64,000 bases of DNA from Musa acuminata AAA Group. Lineage: Eukaryota > Streptophyta > Magnoliopsida > Zingiberales > Musaceae. The notes under the pieces were generated by a model. That model worked only from the letters and a program-made list of their open reading frames with translations. It was not told the DNA's origin and did no database searches. Positions 11,755 through 22,743 of this stretch are shown one piece after another; within the stretch, counting starts at the first letter, position 1, and the number at the start of each line of letters is the position of its first letter. The DNA lies in the NCBI RefSeq assembly GCF_036884655.1, contig NC_088357.1, forward strand, positions 12,813,501-12,877,500. Reading direction: 5' to 3'. The translations under genes and the position numbers were made by a program.

Positions 11755-12896
11755 ATGGATCGGAAGCTGTTGGCCAGCGACCGTACGGTGGTCGAGGTGA
11801 TGTCGAGGATTCGCAAGTCCGCCGTGCAGCTCGGTGTCCTGCTACGGGAAGAAATTGCCGGAGATTCCACGGTGGGAGTCGTCTTTGCGGAGCTCACCAG
11901 CTCGATCTCTCGGGTCTTCGATGTGTTGGAGTCCATGGAGACGGTGGAGGGCGGTCAGCGTCTCGACGCTGGACTTCTCTCTCCTCCTCCTCCTCATCAT
12001 CATCATCAGATATCAACCAAGAAGAGGAAGAACTACCCAGCGACAGATCGCCGAGGAGGTTGCCGGAGAAGGTGATCACAACTTCTGAGGTTTCTTTGTT
12101 CGAGTAGTTTCGGTGACATGCTTGATGAGAACAATACGGTTTCCTGAGTCACCGAGACTCAATGTATTTCTGTTGACCTTCCACATGAGTAATCTTTTCT
12201 GTGGATTCAGCCAGCCATGTATGAAGTTCTTATAGTTCTAGTTGAGTTATGATCTTAGCCTTTTCTTGTCTGACGGCAGATCACATCTACCATCTAAGAT
12301 CGTGGGATCCAAGACACTGAACGATGGTCAGACATGGAGAAAATATGGGCAGAAAGAGATCCAAAGCTCTAAAAATCCAAGGTATATATATTTCCTCCAC
12401 ATCACATACAACAAAAGGAAGTGTTCTGCGGAAGTATTTGATGAGTTCAAGATGGAAATGGTGTTGCAGGAGCTACTTCAGATGCACCCACAAGTTCGAT
12501 CAGGGTTGCATGGCAGTGAGACAGGTGCAGCGTTCGGAGGAGGATCCTTCTACTTACCTGATAACTTACCTGGGGGAGCACACCTGCAGAGATCCAGCCA
12601 TGGCGCCTCAGCTTTTCTCAACCTCGGACGTCAACAACACCTGCCTGCTTAGCTTTGGAGCAAGCAGGCACCGGGCCGAAAAAGAAGCTCAAGTGCCTGC
12701 TTCACCATTTACCTCTCGTAAGCAAGAAAGTGACGAAGAGGGGTTGAGCAATCTGACCACTGCGTGTTCATCGCCGGACTATTTTGTGATACCAGCTGCG
12801 GAAAAGCCTGCGGTGATGACTGCCACATCTGGCTTCTTGGAAGACCTTTATTTTGAGGATGTCTTTGGCTTCGATCATGACGGATTCCTCTCGTGA
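11755..12896 (+). CDS. Group III WRKY transcription factor, three exons
   Basis: Sequence-specific nuclear transcription factor predicted to bind W-box DNA. Exons inferred from splice sites are 11755-12071 (donor AG|GTGATC), 12280-12381 (acceptor GACGGCAG|A, donor CCAAG|GTATAT) and 12470-12896 (acceptor TTGCAG|G). They join in frame to 281 aa ending in TGA. The heptapeptide WRKYGQK is intact at residues 125-131. The zinc finger is C145-X7-C153-X23-H177-X-C179, the C2HC pattern that defines group III. The second intron falls in the PR codon of the domain, the usual conserved site. Exon 1 encodes the helical N-terminal region typical of group III and a short P/H run followed by a basic KKRK stretch, a likely nuclear signal. 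The C-terminus is acidic (FLEDLYFEDVFGFDHDGFL), a possible activation region. An earlier in-frame ATG at 11644 exists, but it lies upstream of the TATA box, so 11755 is preferred. The domain resembles the WRKY70/WRKY55 type, but I do not assign an orthologue. Confidence 0.9.
12173..12178 (+). promoter_or_regulatory. W-box in WRKY intron 1
   Basis: TTGACC lies in the first intron, about 100 bp before exon 2. It matches the W-box TTGAC(C/T) bound by WRKY proteins and could serve feedback control; that use is inferred. Confidence 0.35.
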
Positions 12897-13016
12897 GTTG
12901 TGGACTGTTTTATCTCTTGCTCTGCTTCTAAACCAGGAAGAACAAGCAGTAGGAACTGAGGTCAGAGGAATAGTGAAGGCTTGAAAGATGGATGAAGCAT
13001 GAGCGGAACATTCAAA
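12897..13016 (+). other. Proximal 3' untranslated region of the WRKY gene
   Basis: Non-coding sequence directly after the stop codon. No canonical AATAAA was seen; AATGAAATCATAAA further down (about 13117) is the nearest polyadenylation-like signal. Confidence 0.4.
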
Positions 13017-13625
13017 AGGTTGCAGCTTTGGCTTACTTACAGTGGCAGAAAGATACTCTCAGCATTGCTGACCATGTGTGTTGTACTTGCGATGAGGCAC
13101 CTGTAGATCCATGTAAATGAAATCATAAAGCTGCAGCTTTTGCATCTGTCAAATCTTACTGTAGTTGTGTCGTCTTGTACCTCTGATTTCCTCCTAAAGC
13201 AAAAAAAAAAAAGGTATGTGATGCTGCTTGGTCAGTGATTGGCAAGGAATTTACTTGGGACTCTGGAAAGTGTGCATTATATATGGCTATTTTGTAACTC
13301 CAGAAATTTAAGAGAAGGTTGCAGCTTTGGCTCATCTGCATAGAAAGAAGATAAGACTGCAGACCATGCGTTTGTACTTGTTGTGAAGCACCTATAGATT
13401 CATGTAACCGAAATCATAATCTGTCATATCTCACTCTGGATTCCTGTGGGTTCTACTGGAAGTTGTCTCTTCTTGAATTCTCATTTCTTCCTTTAAAAAT
13501 ATGGTGCATGATCTGCTGATTAGTCTGTAGCAACCTGTGACTGGCCAGGAATTTACTTGGCCTTTGATAAGTCTCAGACAAGGCACTATTATTTTTTGAA
13601 GTATTTTGTAACTCCAGTAATGTTT
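13017..13625 (+). repeat. Diverged tandem duplication of about 300 bp in the WRKY 3' flank
   Basis: Unit 1 (about 13017-13317) and unit 2 (about 13318-13625) share, in the same order: GGTTGCAGCTTTGGCT (13018 and 13317), TTTGTACTTG-like text, GCACCT-TAGAT-CATGTAA, ATCATAA, CAGGAATTTACTTGG or its close form, and TATTTTGTAACTCCAG (13289 and 13603). Divergence is substantial, so the duplication is old. It covers the probable polyadenylation region. Confidence 0.75.
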
Positions 13626-16295
13626 ATCCAGAGAGATGATGTGAAGATATATATATATATATCTCTGCTAGAATTCATATATATGAATTCCAAGTTGACT
13701 AAAACAAATGCTGTCTTGTCTGTGTGTCATGCATGCAATGTTAGGTGTGACTTGAATTCTACTTGCACCACAAGAAAGTCTGGAGAGAAGCAGTTGCAAA
13801 GGAAAATAACTAGCTTCAGAAAGTCTTTGTTCCTTCAACCTGATAGTGATCGAGGGGTACCACTGAGAGTTGAATGGCTTTGAATTCCGAAAGGTATATA
13901 ATTATTCCTCTTTTTCTTTCTTTTTTTGAATAAAATTTATTTTATTTTATTTAGGAAGTGTTTTGTTGTCTTGCTATATCGGAAAGTAGTTGTTATACAA
14001 AAAAAATTAATTATGACTAATAATTAAAATACTAAAATACTAATTTAATAGCATGACTCACATTTATTCACATAATATATTGGTTTGATGATAGTGGATC
14101 AAATTCGGTCATCAAATATGGAGAGTTCAATGGCCTCATTTGGCAAATATTTAAGAATGATCCTACTATCATTACTTAATATATCAAATTCAACTTGACT
14201 TAGGAACCCAACATCCAAGCATTTAGGAAGCATTTCAGATTGTAAGTTCCCTCGGAAAATATACAGGTTTTCTTGCAAACAATCAAATGCTTCCTCGACG
14301 AGTCTTCTTCCCAAGCTTATCCGAATATCTTGGGAGGCCATGAACTTGGTGCAAAAGTCCATGCCGACTGACATTATGTCCTTATGCTCGGAACATTGCC
14401 AAAGAAATCCTTGAATGACAAGGAAAAGGCAGCACAGCATAGAGTAGCAAGAACGAGGCAACATCATTAAAATAAACCAGTCGTCTGGTTAAAGAATGCA
14501 TGCATCTGCCGCAATACCGTGTCTCCAAGATGTTATCTTGCAACATCACTTGTCAGATCTCGTTGTGATGTGCACTGACTTTTCGACACTCATCACCATG
14601 CCCAGATCTAAGGAACAAAAAATATAATGACCCAATCCAACAGATATCATGTTTTCCTGGGTCCCACAGACGCTCATTCATGCGTTGACTCCATAAATGA
14701 TCACTAAACGTGATGCATCAACAGCAGTCGAGGGGACCCTCCTAATGTTCTTGCTTCCCTCATGCACTTACGCTGTGGCTGATGTCATGGACGAACCTTG
14801 TAATAATACCTTTGAAACATCTTAGACCAAACCCCTGGATTTAGGCCTAGTTTTCAGTAGATTAGTGTTGGAGTCCTTTTCTTGGATGGACTTCTACTTG
14901 TTAAAGAACATATACAAGCAATGAACTTGAAGAGTATGATCCATTCAATTCCTCCAAGAGCCAATGTAGACATAAGTGTGTGAACATGTAGATGATTTTT
15001 CGGAGAAAAAGGACTTCTTTATGTGCACATGCTGTTGACCAAGAAGTAATCATACTTGTTAGAAAACTGAAAACTTTGATTTCTGACTTGGAGGGAAGCA
15101 AGATGTCAACAAGAAAAGCCCAATTTCTCCTATTTGTCTGTGTTGGATTGATAGCTATTGGTCATTTGTATAATGAGGAGCAAAATGTGGAAAGAAGCTT
15201 TTAACGAAGTGAGTAGGTGATGATTTTTTTGCTTTGAGAATAATGGAATACCACTGATCCTATACCCATAAAACTCACATTATTTCAATCCCAAGAATAA
15301 ACAAGACTATTTTCTTTAATCAGCTTTTCCCTTTTAAACCTGTTAATATTTTCAACATCATCTGCATAACTCTAGTCGTGAACAAGATATCATCAAATAA
15401 GTGAATTTTGTAGTCATCTCTTTAAATTTAAAATTGTTGTAGTTAATCATTGGAAATCCAAATTATCATTTGGTTGCTAATTAAATATTTAACTGATGTT
15501 AATATTCTTTAAAAATTCTTGTGATCACACAAATGTTAAAGGTCTTTTTAGATAGTTCGTAGTTTTCTATATATATTTTGCAATATAATCAATATTTTTC
15601 TTTAAATTCTTTTCATTATGTATAATAATATATAAATCAATAAAAGTCTAAAAAGTAAATATAATGTTAATATTTAAATAGACATATTATTATTATATAA
15701 GATTTAATCCTGCATTGAAATTAAAAAATAACTTGAATAAATTTACTATTATTAACTTGGGCCTAATTGTTTTAGATCAATGGTTGATTTAGTTGTCCCA
15801 ACCACAAAAAATGATTGATAGTTTTATTTTTCAAATACATGATTCAATTTATATTTGTCTAATATCATATATGTAGTAGTAGAAGTAGGTCTGATAGACC
15901 TAAAAAAATTTATAAGATATTATTAACCCTACTATGAACTAGGATCCAATATTCTTTAAACATTAGGAATCAAGCAAACTTTTTTAAGCATTAGGATCCA
16001 ACATTCAGTTGAAGAATAATTTTTTTTTTTATTTTTATATATCCAAAAATATTCATACTTAGGAGTTAATAATGTATCTATCGCGGTTAAAAGCTCAAAA
16101 CTATATGCGACAATGCTCGGATTCCAACACCTCTCAAGGCTTAATTTGGCATACACTTCTAACATCTTATGTTATATCTACGGTTTCGGGTTGCGGCTTC
16201 TCATACGATGAAACGAATCTTAAAGCCCATTGTTATGTCCTCTTATTTTTTTTTCTTTTATTAAACAAGAAAAAAGTGTGAAAAGTACTCTCCAA

Positions 16296-16298
<3 letters not shown>
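13626..16298. other. Low-copy intergenic region
   Basis: Mostly AT-rich sequence with no recognised gene beyond the doubtful open frame at 14099-14467. A stretch at 13760-13880 can be read as the C-terminal part of a basic protein (KSGEKQLQRKITSFRKSLF), but it has no start, family motif or neighbouring exon and is not called. Confidence 0.5.
14099..14467 (-). CDS. Hypothetical open frame, 122 aa
   Basis: A minus-strand frame of 122 codons whose first 25 residues are hydrophobic and signal-peptide-like (CYSMLCCLFLVIQGFLW), followed by mixed polar sequence with several cysteines. I recognise no family. It ends in TGA just left of a T-rich stretch. Composition is less AT-biased than the surroundings, which mildly favours a real or relic exon. 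It could equally be a chance open frame or the remnant of a larger gene. Confidence 0.25.
   Translation of the reverse strand: MMLPRSCYSMLCCLFLVIQGFLWQCSEHKDIMSVGMDFCTKFMASQDIRISLGRRLVEEAFDCLQENLYIFRGNLQSEMLPKCLDVGFLSQVEFDILSNDSRIILKYLPNEAIELSIFDDRI

Positions 16299-16352
<54 letters not shown>
16299..16352. repeat. (TA)n microsatellite at the outer LTR boundary
   Basis: Nearly pure TA run ending exactly where the outer gypsy LTR starts. The left flank of that LTR is therefore simple sequence. Confidence 0.95.
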
Positions 16353-16355
<3 letters not shown>

Positions 16356-17309
16356 AATCATCGATAATTTGTCTATTAACGTAAATTAATTACTATAAAT
16401 GATGTATTGTTTTATTATTAACTTATATGTTTACGTATTATAGTTAAGGAAATGATTAAATTTGATTTCCTTAATCATTTGAAATTACACTAATCAATTA
16501 ATAATATTAAATTATTAGTTTGCATTTCATTTCATGTGAACTATAAGAAATGAATATTATATTTCTCTCCATGTAAAAAAAATAAAATTAAATTAAAAAT
16601 AAAAATTAAATTATTATTTATCTTTTGAGGAGATTTCATCTTCTTTTATATAAAGGGGACTACTCTTCCTTTATTCCTCACCAAGCCTAAGAATAAGAGG
16701 ATTGAGGAAAAGACTTCCGACTTCCCGAGGAGAGGTAGTATCCTTTCTTTTTAACTAGCTTTGATTTATATTTTGAAATCTTAATGTTGAGATTTTATAA
16801 TTTTATGATATGATATTTTAATTTTAAATTTTCATGATTAGTAAATAATGATAATTATTTTGTGATGTTAAAATGATTATTTGATTTATATTGATCTCTT
16901 ATTTATATTTATTTGATTTTATATTGATTTAATTATTAATATCACATCCTGGATTTTTTTTTTATATCTTCCCACGTATTTAGGCCAAATAGATAAACAT
17001 CACTTTATTCATCATTCATAAACATTTATTACAATTCATTTATTACAATCCATTTATTCATCGAATCATAAATAGAAAAGTAAACATAGTGATGTTAACT
17101 TCAAGAATCATCCAAGTGGCTCTACCTAGCGGTAGAGGAAGGTCCGCTCTCCATTGGAATCCGATTTAGTATTAGAGAGAGGCTGCTCTGAAAATCAAAA
17201 ACAAAGAAAATTCAGCAACGCTGAGTAGGAACCCCAAAAGTTAACTCAAAATGTATACATGATCAAAATTCAATTAATCATCCCATTGACGTATATCAAA
17301 TACCCGAAG

Positions 17310-18803
17310 TGTTGGGAAATCATTGGGGAGCGACATCATATGCGCAGCGGAAGAACAAGAAAACAAAATCCTCGATTCCCAAAAAGATGTTCGTCGTCGT
17401 GCGAAGCTTGGTGCGCAAAAATCTGCAAAACACAAAACTGCGTATAGAGATTGTGTTACCTAGGGAGATCGTATATCCATGTTTCCTTGCAGATCCTTAG
17501 GAGAGGGTGAAGGAGGTCAAGCGTCCTCCTCTCTAGCGGTGATCCACACAGCAGGGTTGCGACGACGCTCCTCAAAACTCTAGGCCTACTCTGAGGTGGA
17601 GAGGGAGAGGAGAATAGGAAAGGCAAGCAAAGACTCTAGCCTATGAGGCTGTGAATCCCTCCTATTTATAGAGATCCCGTGTCAAACCCTAATGGGTCCT
17701 TCCCTAGTGGGTATTGGATCTGCATCCAATAAGACAAGGGCTCCGTCGGATATCTCATATCCGAACCTCTACTCATCGCAATGCCTACCATATGTGTGTG
17801 ACCCTCTAGGCCCAATATCGAGCTGGTCGTGAGTCACACCTGTCAGAACTCCTTCTAACTCAGTGAATTATTATCTCTGTAATAATTCACTCGACTCATC
17901 GACTACGGACATACTAGGCCACTACGCCGTAGTCCCCAAACGATACAGGGGAATCCAATCCATTGGACCTGTCTGTCTTCAGTTACCATGTACCTATAGT
18001 CCCTCATCCATCTAATATCCCAGAGACCGTATATCGAGCATGGTGCTGTCAGACCCATACGGTTTCTACTCGAGTCTCGCTCTAATCGGATTCTCCCGGA
18101 GAACTCTTTCTCTCTCAACCCGAATGACCCTGGCCAGGGATTTGTCTGAGCAAGAACACATAGGATATTCCTCTCATGATGCTGAGAGTGGATGATCCTC
18201 TATTAATACTCAATAGCCCTCGTAAGGTCGACTACCACTCCCAATGACCAGCTGTACTAGATCTGGGAACAGCCAAACCTATAAGTCTGGTATCAAAGAG
18301 TGGAGCACTCATACAGGACATCCTTGGTGTCTCAAGTCTAAGGACCAGATACACCACTAGGACTACGGAATCGCTGTCTGACAATAAGGCATCATCAACC
18401 ATCCAACATTCCGTAAGCGGATCAATCAGTGAACTCATTCTCCAATGAGCACCTGTATTGTATCCCTAGTGTCCCTACACGAGCAGCTATGAGACCAGCT
18501 GCATCCATCATATGGACGGGTATACAGCACACCAGTCTATCCGGTTATCACGATGTCCTTCTCGAGTAACCTATGACCGGGATTATTTAGGATATGTGTT
18601 TAAAGGTGAATCGATCTCATTATCGTGATCTCATCACGATCCGATTCCCATTGCACAAATCAAAGGACATCACAATATATATATGCACATATGCAATTGT
18701 TATAAAGTGATATACGCCAAAATATAATAAGCAAAAAGATTATGTATCAAGTCACACGTGCCATCACTCACGTGATTGGCTTGCTGGGCACCTATGACTA
18801 GCA
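17310..18803 (-). mobile_element. Copia solo LTR, same family as the tandem array
   Basis: 1494 bp, beginning TGTTGGGAAATCATTGGGG and ending ATGACTAGCA in + coordinates. It aligns end to end with the 1495-bp array LTRs with scattered substitutions. It is flanked by the exact duplication CGAAG (17305-17309 and 18804-18808). It sits inside the 3' LTR of the G2 gypsy element. No internal region remains. It is clearly more diverged from the array LTRs than they are from each other. Confidence 0.95.
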
Positions 18804-20541
18804 CGAAGGAGCACTCCCCTAACAGCGGATGAAGAGGCTTTATCCTACGGGATGAGTTTGTGTTCTCCCAACAGTGGATGGAGGCAAACTCATATCGCAC
18901 TCCCAACAACGGATGGAGTGGTGTCCCACACCCGCCAAAGTGGGGACACGTTCCTCCCAACAGCGGATGGAGAAACCGTCTAGCTGCCACGTCTGATTGT
19001 AATCACATCAAATATTTAAGTTAGGAATTGATTTTCTTTCCTTACTTGTTATTATAATTTAAGAAAATCTTAATCTACTTCCTTGTTTGTTGATATGAAT
19101 TAAGGAAATAACTAGTAAGTATTCCAAATATGATGATATCATATTTGTTAGTATATTAAATGAAAATAATTTATATTAAATAAATATAAAAATTAAAATT
19201 TATTTCCCTTAATAGAGGCTCACCTCCTCCTATTTAAAGGGAGGGATTTCTCTCCGTTCCTCACCTAGTCGAGCCAGGCAGTAGGAGGAACGAGGAGTTA
19301 CACCCTGTTGACAAGAGGTAGGTTTCCCTACCTTTCTTAAATTTAAATGTTTTAGTTTTATTTTGATTCTTTAAATGTTGAAAGTTTTATAATTTAAAAA
19401 ATATGTATCAATTCTTTAAATGTCAAAATTTTTACATTAAAGTAATTAGTTAAAGTTTTCATAATATTCTTTGACCCATGATTAAGGTTTTTATTGTAGA
19501 GTTAAATATGTTAAAAATATATTTGTTTTATATGATATTTCCTATATTACAGTTTATCTCTAATCTTATCTGGAATAAAATCTTGTTAGATTAGGATATG
19601 TTATCTAAAATCCTTTTTGATATTCTTTGATCTGAAATTTAAAATATATTATTCTGAATGATTTAAAATATGACTAGAATATGTTGAAATTTAATATGTG
19701 TTAAAAACACGATTTTTATTTGAATTTAGAAGGCTATTCCCTTGTATTAAAACTTATCTCTGAGTCCCTCTTTTAATGTCTTATGATTTCTAGTCAAATT
19801 TAGAATGTTATTTCTTTATATTAAAGCTTTTCTCCTCATCTATCTTTTAATGCATTATTATGTTTTTATTTATATTATTAATGGGTATATGCTATGATAT
19901 GAAATTGGATATTAATTAGAATGAAATTGCTCACAGGTCAGGCCTAACCCACGGGTCAGGCCTTGGCCCGTAGGCTACCCCAGCCTAACCATTATGGGCG
20001 GTCACATGCGACGCACATGACTAGTCCATGGGCAAGAGCTGGGCTAGTTTTGTGTAATGTATGCTCAATCATGTATAATGCACATGACCAGTAGATGGAC
20101 TAGCTCAATCTAACCCAATATTATTGTTGAACTTGAGCTCAAATATTGATTGAACTAAACTAGACTTGATTAGTCTAGATCAATTTAGGGTGATTTCGAA
20201 TTAATTGACTTATTCAAGTTAGTTTAACCTAAATTAAACTTAATCTAGTCTAAATTATACTAGTCTAGGGTGGTTTCAGACCAGTTAAATAAGGATTAGA
20301 GATCAGTTCAGTTAGGCTCTAGTAAATCGAGTTCAATTGAATCGATTAAACTAGAGTTCAAGTCAATTGAGGGCTAATTTATATTATTTGATATTGATGA
20401 TATTTGAAAGAGACATTTTAAATATGTTATTTCATCCCGAAATAGACATGACCAGTGTGAGATTATATTATTTTCCTGCCGAGAGCAGGTAGGGCGATTC
20501 CCTTCGGGGATTAGCGGGCCGTCAAACGTGGCGGTTGGACG

Positions 20542-20704
20542 GTTTCTCCATCCGTTGTTGGGAGGAACGTGTCCCCACTTTGGCGGGTGTGGGACACCAC
20601 TCCATCCGCTGTTGGGAGTGCGATATGAGTTTGCCTCCATCCGCTGTTGGGAGAACACAAACTCATCCCGTAGGATAAAGCCTCTCCATCCGCTGTTGGG
20701 GGAG
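20542..20704 (+). other. Cluster of hairpins sharing an ATCCGCTGTTGG-type loop
   Basis: Four copies of CTCCATCCGCTGTTGGGAG or a close form, each self-pairing CTCC with GGAG. Their outer stems differ but pair: GTTTCTCC/GGAGGAAC (20542-20568), CACTCC/GGAGTG (20598-20620), ATGAGTTTG/CAAACTCAT (20625-20666, 9 of 9) and CTCTCC/GGGGAG (20682-20704). A fifth hairpin without the loop motif, GTGTCCCCAC/GTGGGACAC, lies at 20569-20597. The cluster also exists, inverted, at about 18810-18980 and 26810-26965, and in diverged form at 62907-63066. This looks like structured RNA in the LTR transcript; its function is unknown. Confidence 0.65.
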
Positions 20705-21035
20705 TGCTCCTTCGGGTATTTGATATACGCCAATGGGATGATTGATTAAATTTTGATCATGTATACATTTTGAGTTGACTTTTAGGGTTCCTACTCAGTG
20801 TTGCTGAATTTTCTTTGTTTTTGATTTTCAGAGCAGCCTCCCTCTAGTACTAAATCAGATTCCAGTGAAGAGCGGACCTTCCTCTACCGCTAGGTAGAGC
20901 CACTTAGATGATTCTTGAAATTAACATCACTATGTTTACTTTTCTATTTATGACTCGACGAATAAATGGATTGTAATAAATATTTATGAATGATGAATAA
21001 AGTGATATTTATCTATTTGGCCTAAATGTGTGGAA

Positions 21036-21037
<2 letters not shown>

Positions 21038-21068
<31 letters not shown>
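21038..21068. repeat. (TA)n microsatellite
   Basis: Short TA run near the 3' end of the gypsy solo LTR; the sister LTR has T-rich sequence here instead. Confidence 0.9.
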
Positions 21069-21070
<2 letters not shown>

Positions 21071-22614
21071 CCATGATGTGACACTGATGACCCGCTAATC
21101 CTCGAAGGGAATCGCCCTACCTGCTCTCGGCAGGAAAATAATATAATCTCACACTGGTCATCTCCATTTCGGGATGAAATAACATATTTAAAACGTCTCT
21201 TTCAAATATCATCAATATCAAATAATATAAATTAGCCCTCAATTGACTTGGACTCTAGTTTAATCGATTCAATTGAACTCGATTTACTAGAGCATAACTG
21301 AATTGATCTCTAATCCTTATTTAACTGGTCTTAAACCACCCTAGACTAGTATAATTTAGACTAGATTAAGTTCAATTTTGGTTAAACTAACTTGAATAAG
21401 TCAATCAATTCGGAATCACCCTGAATTGATCTAGACTAATCAAGTCTAGTTTAGTTCAATCAATATTTGGCTCAAGTTCAACAATAATATTGGGTTAGAT
21501 TGAGCTAGTCCATCTACTGGTCATGTGCGTTATACATGATTGAGCATGCATTAAACAAAACTAGCCCAGCCCTGGCCCATAGACTAGTCATATGCGTCGC
21601 ATGTGACCGCCCATAATGGTTAGGATGGGATAACCTACGGGTCAAGGCCTGACCCGTGGGTTGGGCTTGGCCTGTGAGCAATTTCATTCCAATTAATATC
21701 CAATTTCATATCATAGCATATACCCATTAACAATATAAATAAAAACATAATAATGCATTAAAAGATAGATGAGGAGAAAAGCTTTAATACAAGGAAATAA
21801 CATTCTAAATTTGACTAGAAATCATAAGACATTAAAAGAGGGACTAGGAGATAAGTTTTTAATACAAGGAAATAGCCTTCTAAATTCAAATAAAAATCAT
21901 GTTTTCAACACATATAAAATTTCAACATATTCTAGTCATATTTTAAATCATTCAGAATAATATATTTTAAATTTTAGATGAAAGAATATCAAAAAAGATT
22001 TTAGTTAACATATTCTAATCTAACAAAATTTTAATCCAGATAAAATTAAAAATAAACTGTAATACAGGAAATATAATATAAAACAAATACATTTTTAATA
22101 TATTTAACTCTACAATAAAAACCTTAATCATGGGTCCAAGAATATTATGAAAACTTTAACTAATTAATTTAATACAAAAATTTTGACATTTAAAGTATTG
22201 ATACATATTTTTCAAACTATAAAACTTTCAACATTTAAAGAATCAAAATAAAAGCTAAAACTTTTAAATTTAAGAAAGGTAGGAAACCTACCTCTTATCA
22301 ATAAGGTATAACTCCTCGTTCCTCCCGTTGTCAAGCTCGACTAGGTGAGGAACGAAGGAGAGAAATCTCTCCCTTTAAATAGGAGGAGGTGAGCCTCTAT
22401 TAAGGGAGATTCATTTTAATTTTTATATTTATTTAATATAAATTATTTTCATTTAATATACTAACAAATATGATATCATCATATTTGAAATACTTACTAG
22501 TTATTTCCTTAATTCATATCAACAAACAAGGAAGTAGGTTAAGATTTCCTTAAATTATAATAACAAGTAAGGAAAGAAAATCAATTCCTAACTTAAATAT
22601 TTGATGTGATTACA

Positions 22615-22627
22615 TTTCTCCCCTCCT
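22615..22627 (-). other. Polypurine tract of gypsy element G2
   Basis: On the minus strand AGGAGGGGAGAAA directly precedes the 3' LTR start TGTAATC. This is the expected position and composition of a plus-strand priming site. Confidence 0.85.
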
Positions 22628-22743
22628 ACAGGAAATTTGGTCCCCAAATTTAGCTTTCCTTAATAGAATATATGAGAATACTGCTCTCGCATATCTTTTC
22701 TTTCCAAGATCTGGGTTAGTTGTTCTCTAAAAGTGGTATCATC

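Larger units (their letters stand above)
18998..21083 (+). mobile_element. Solo LTR of gypsy family G2, inserted in its own family's LTR
   Basis: 2086 bp with TGTAATCACATC start and ATGATGTGACA end, flanked by the exact duplication CTGAT (18993-18997 and 21084-21088). It is in opposite orientation to the interrupted 3' LTR around it. A TATA-like TATTTAAAG lies near 19230, so U3 is short and most of the LTR would be transcribed leader. It contains the hairpin cluster at 20542-20704 and plausible splice signals (AGAG|GTAGG at 19317, TTTTCAG|AG at 20831). It makes a large inverted repeat with 21093-22614. Confidence 0.95.
16940..22614 (-). repeat. 3' LTR of gypsy element G2, interrupted
   Basis: Terminal sequences are TATCACATCC (16940; expected TGTCACATC, one substitution) and GATGTGATTACA (22614). 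Subtracting the Copia solo LTR and the inverted gypsy solo LTR, each with one duplication copy, leaves 2085 bp. That is one base from the 2086-bp uninterrupted family LTR at 18998-21083, strong arithmetic support for the nesting. Confidence 0.9.

Noticed and set aside
13557..13883. 108-codon open frame on the + strand
   Set aside because: It overlaps the second unit of the WRKY 3' tandem duplication and a TA-rich stretch. Only its C-terminal part looks protein-like, with no family match.
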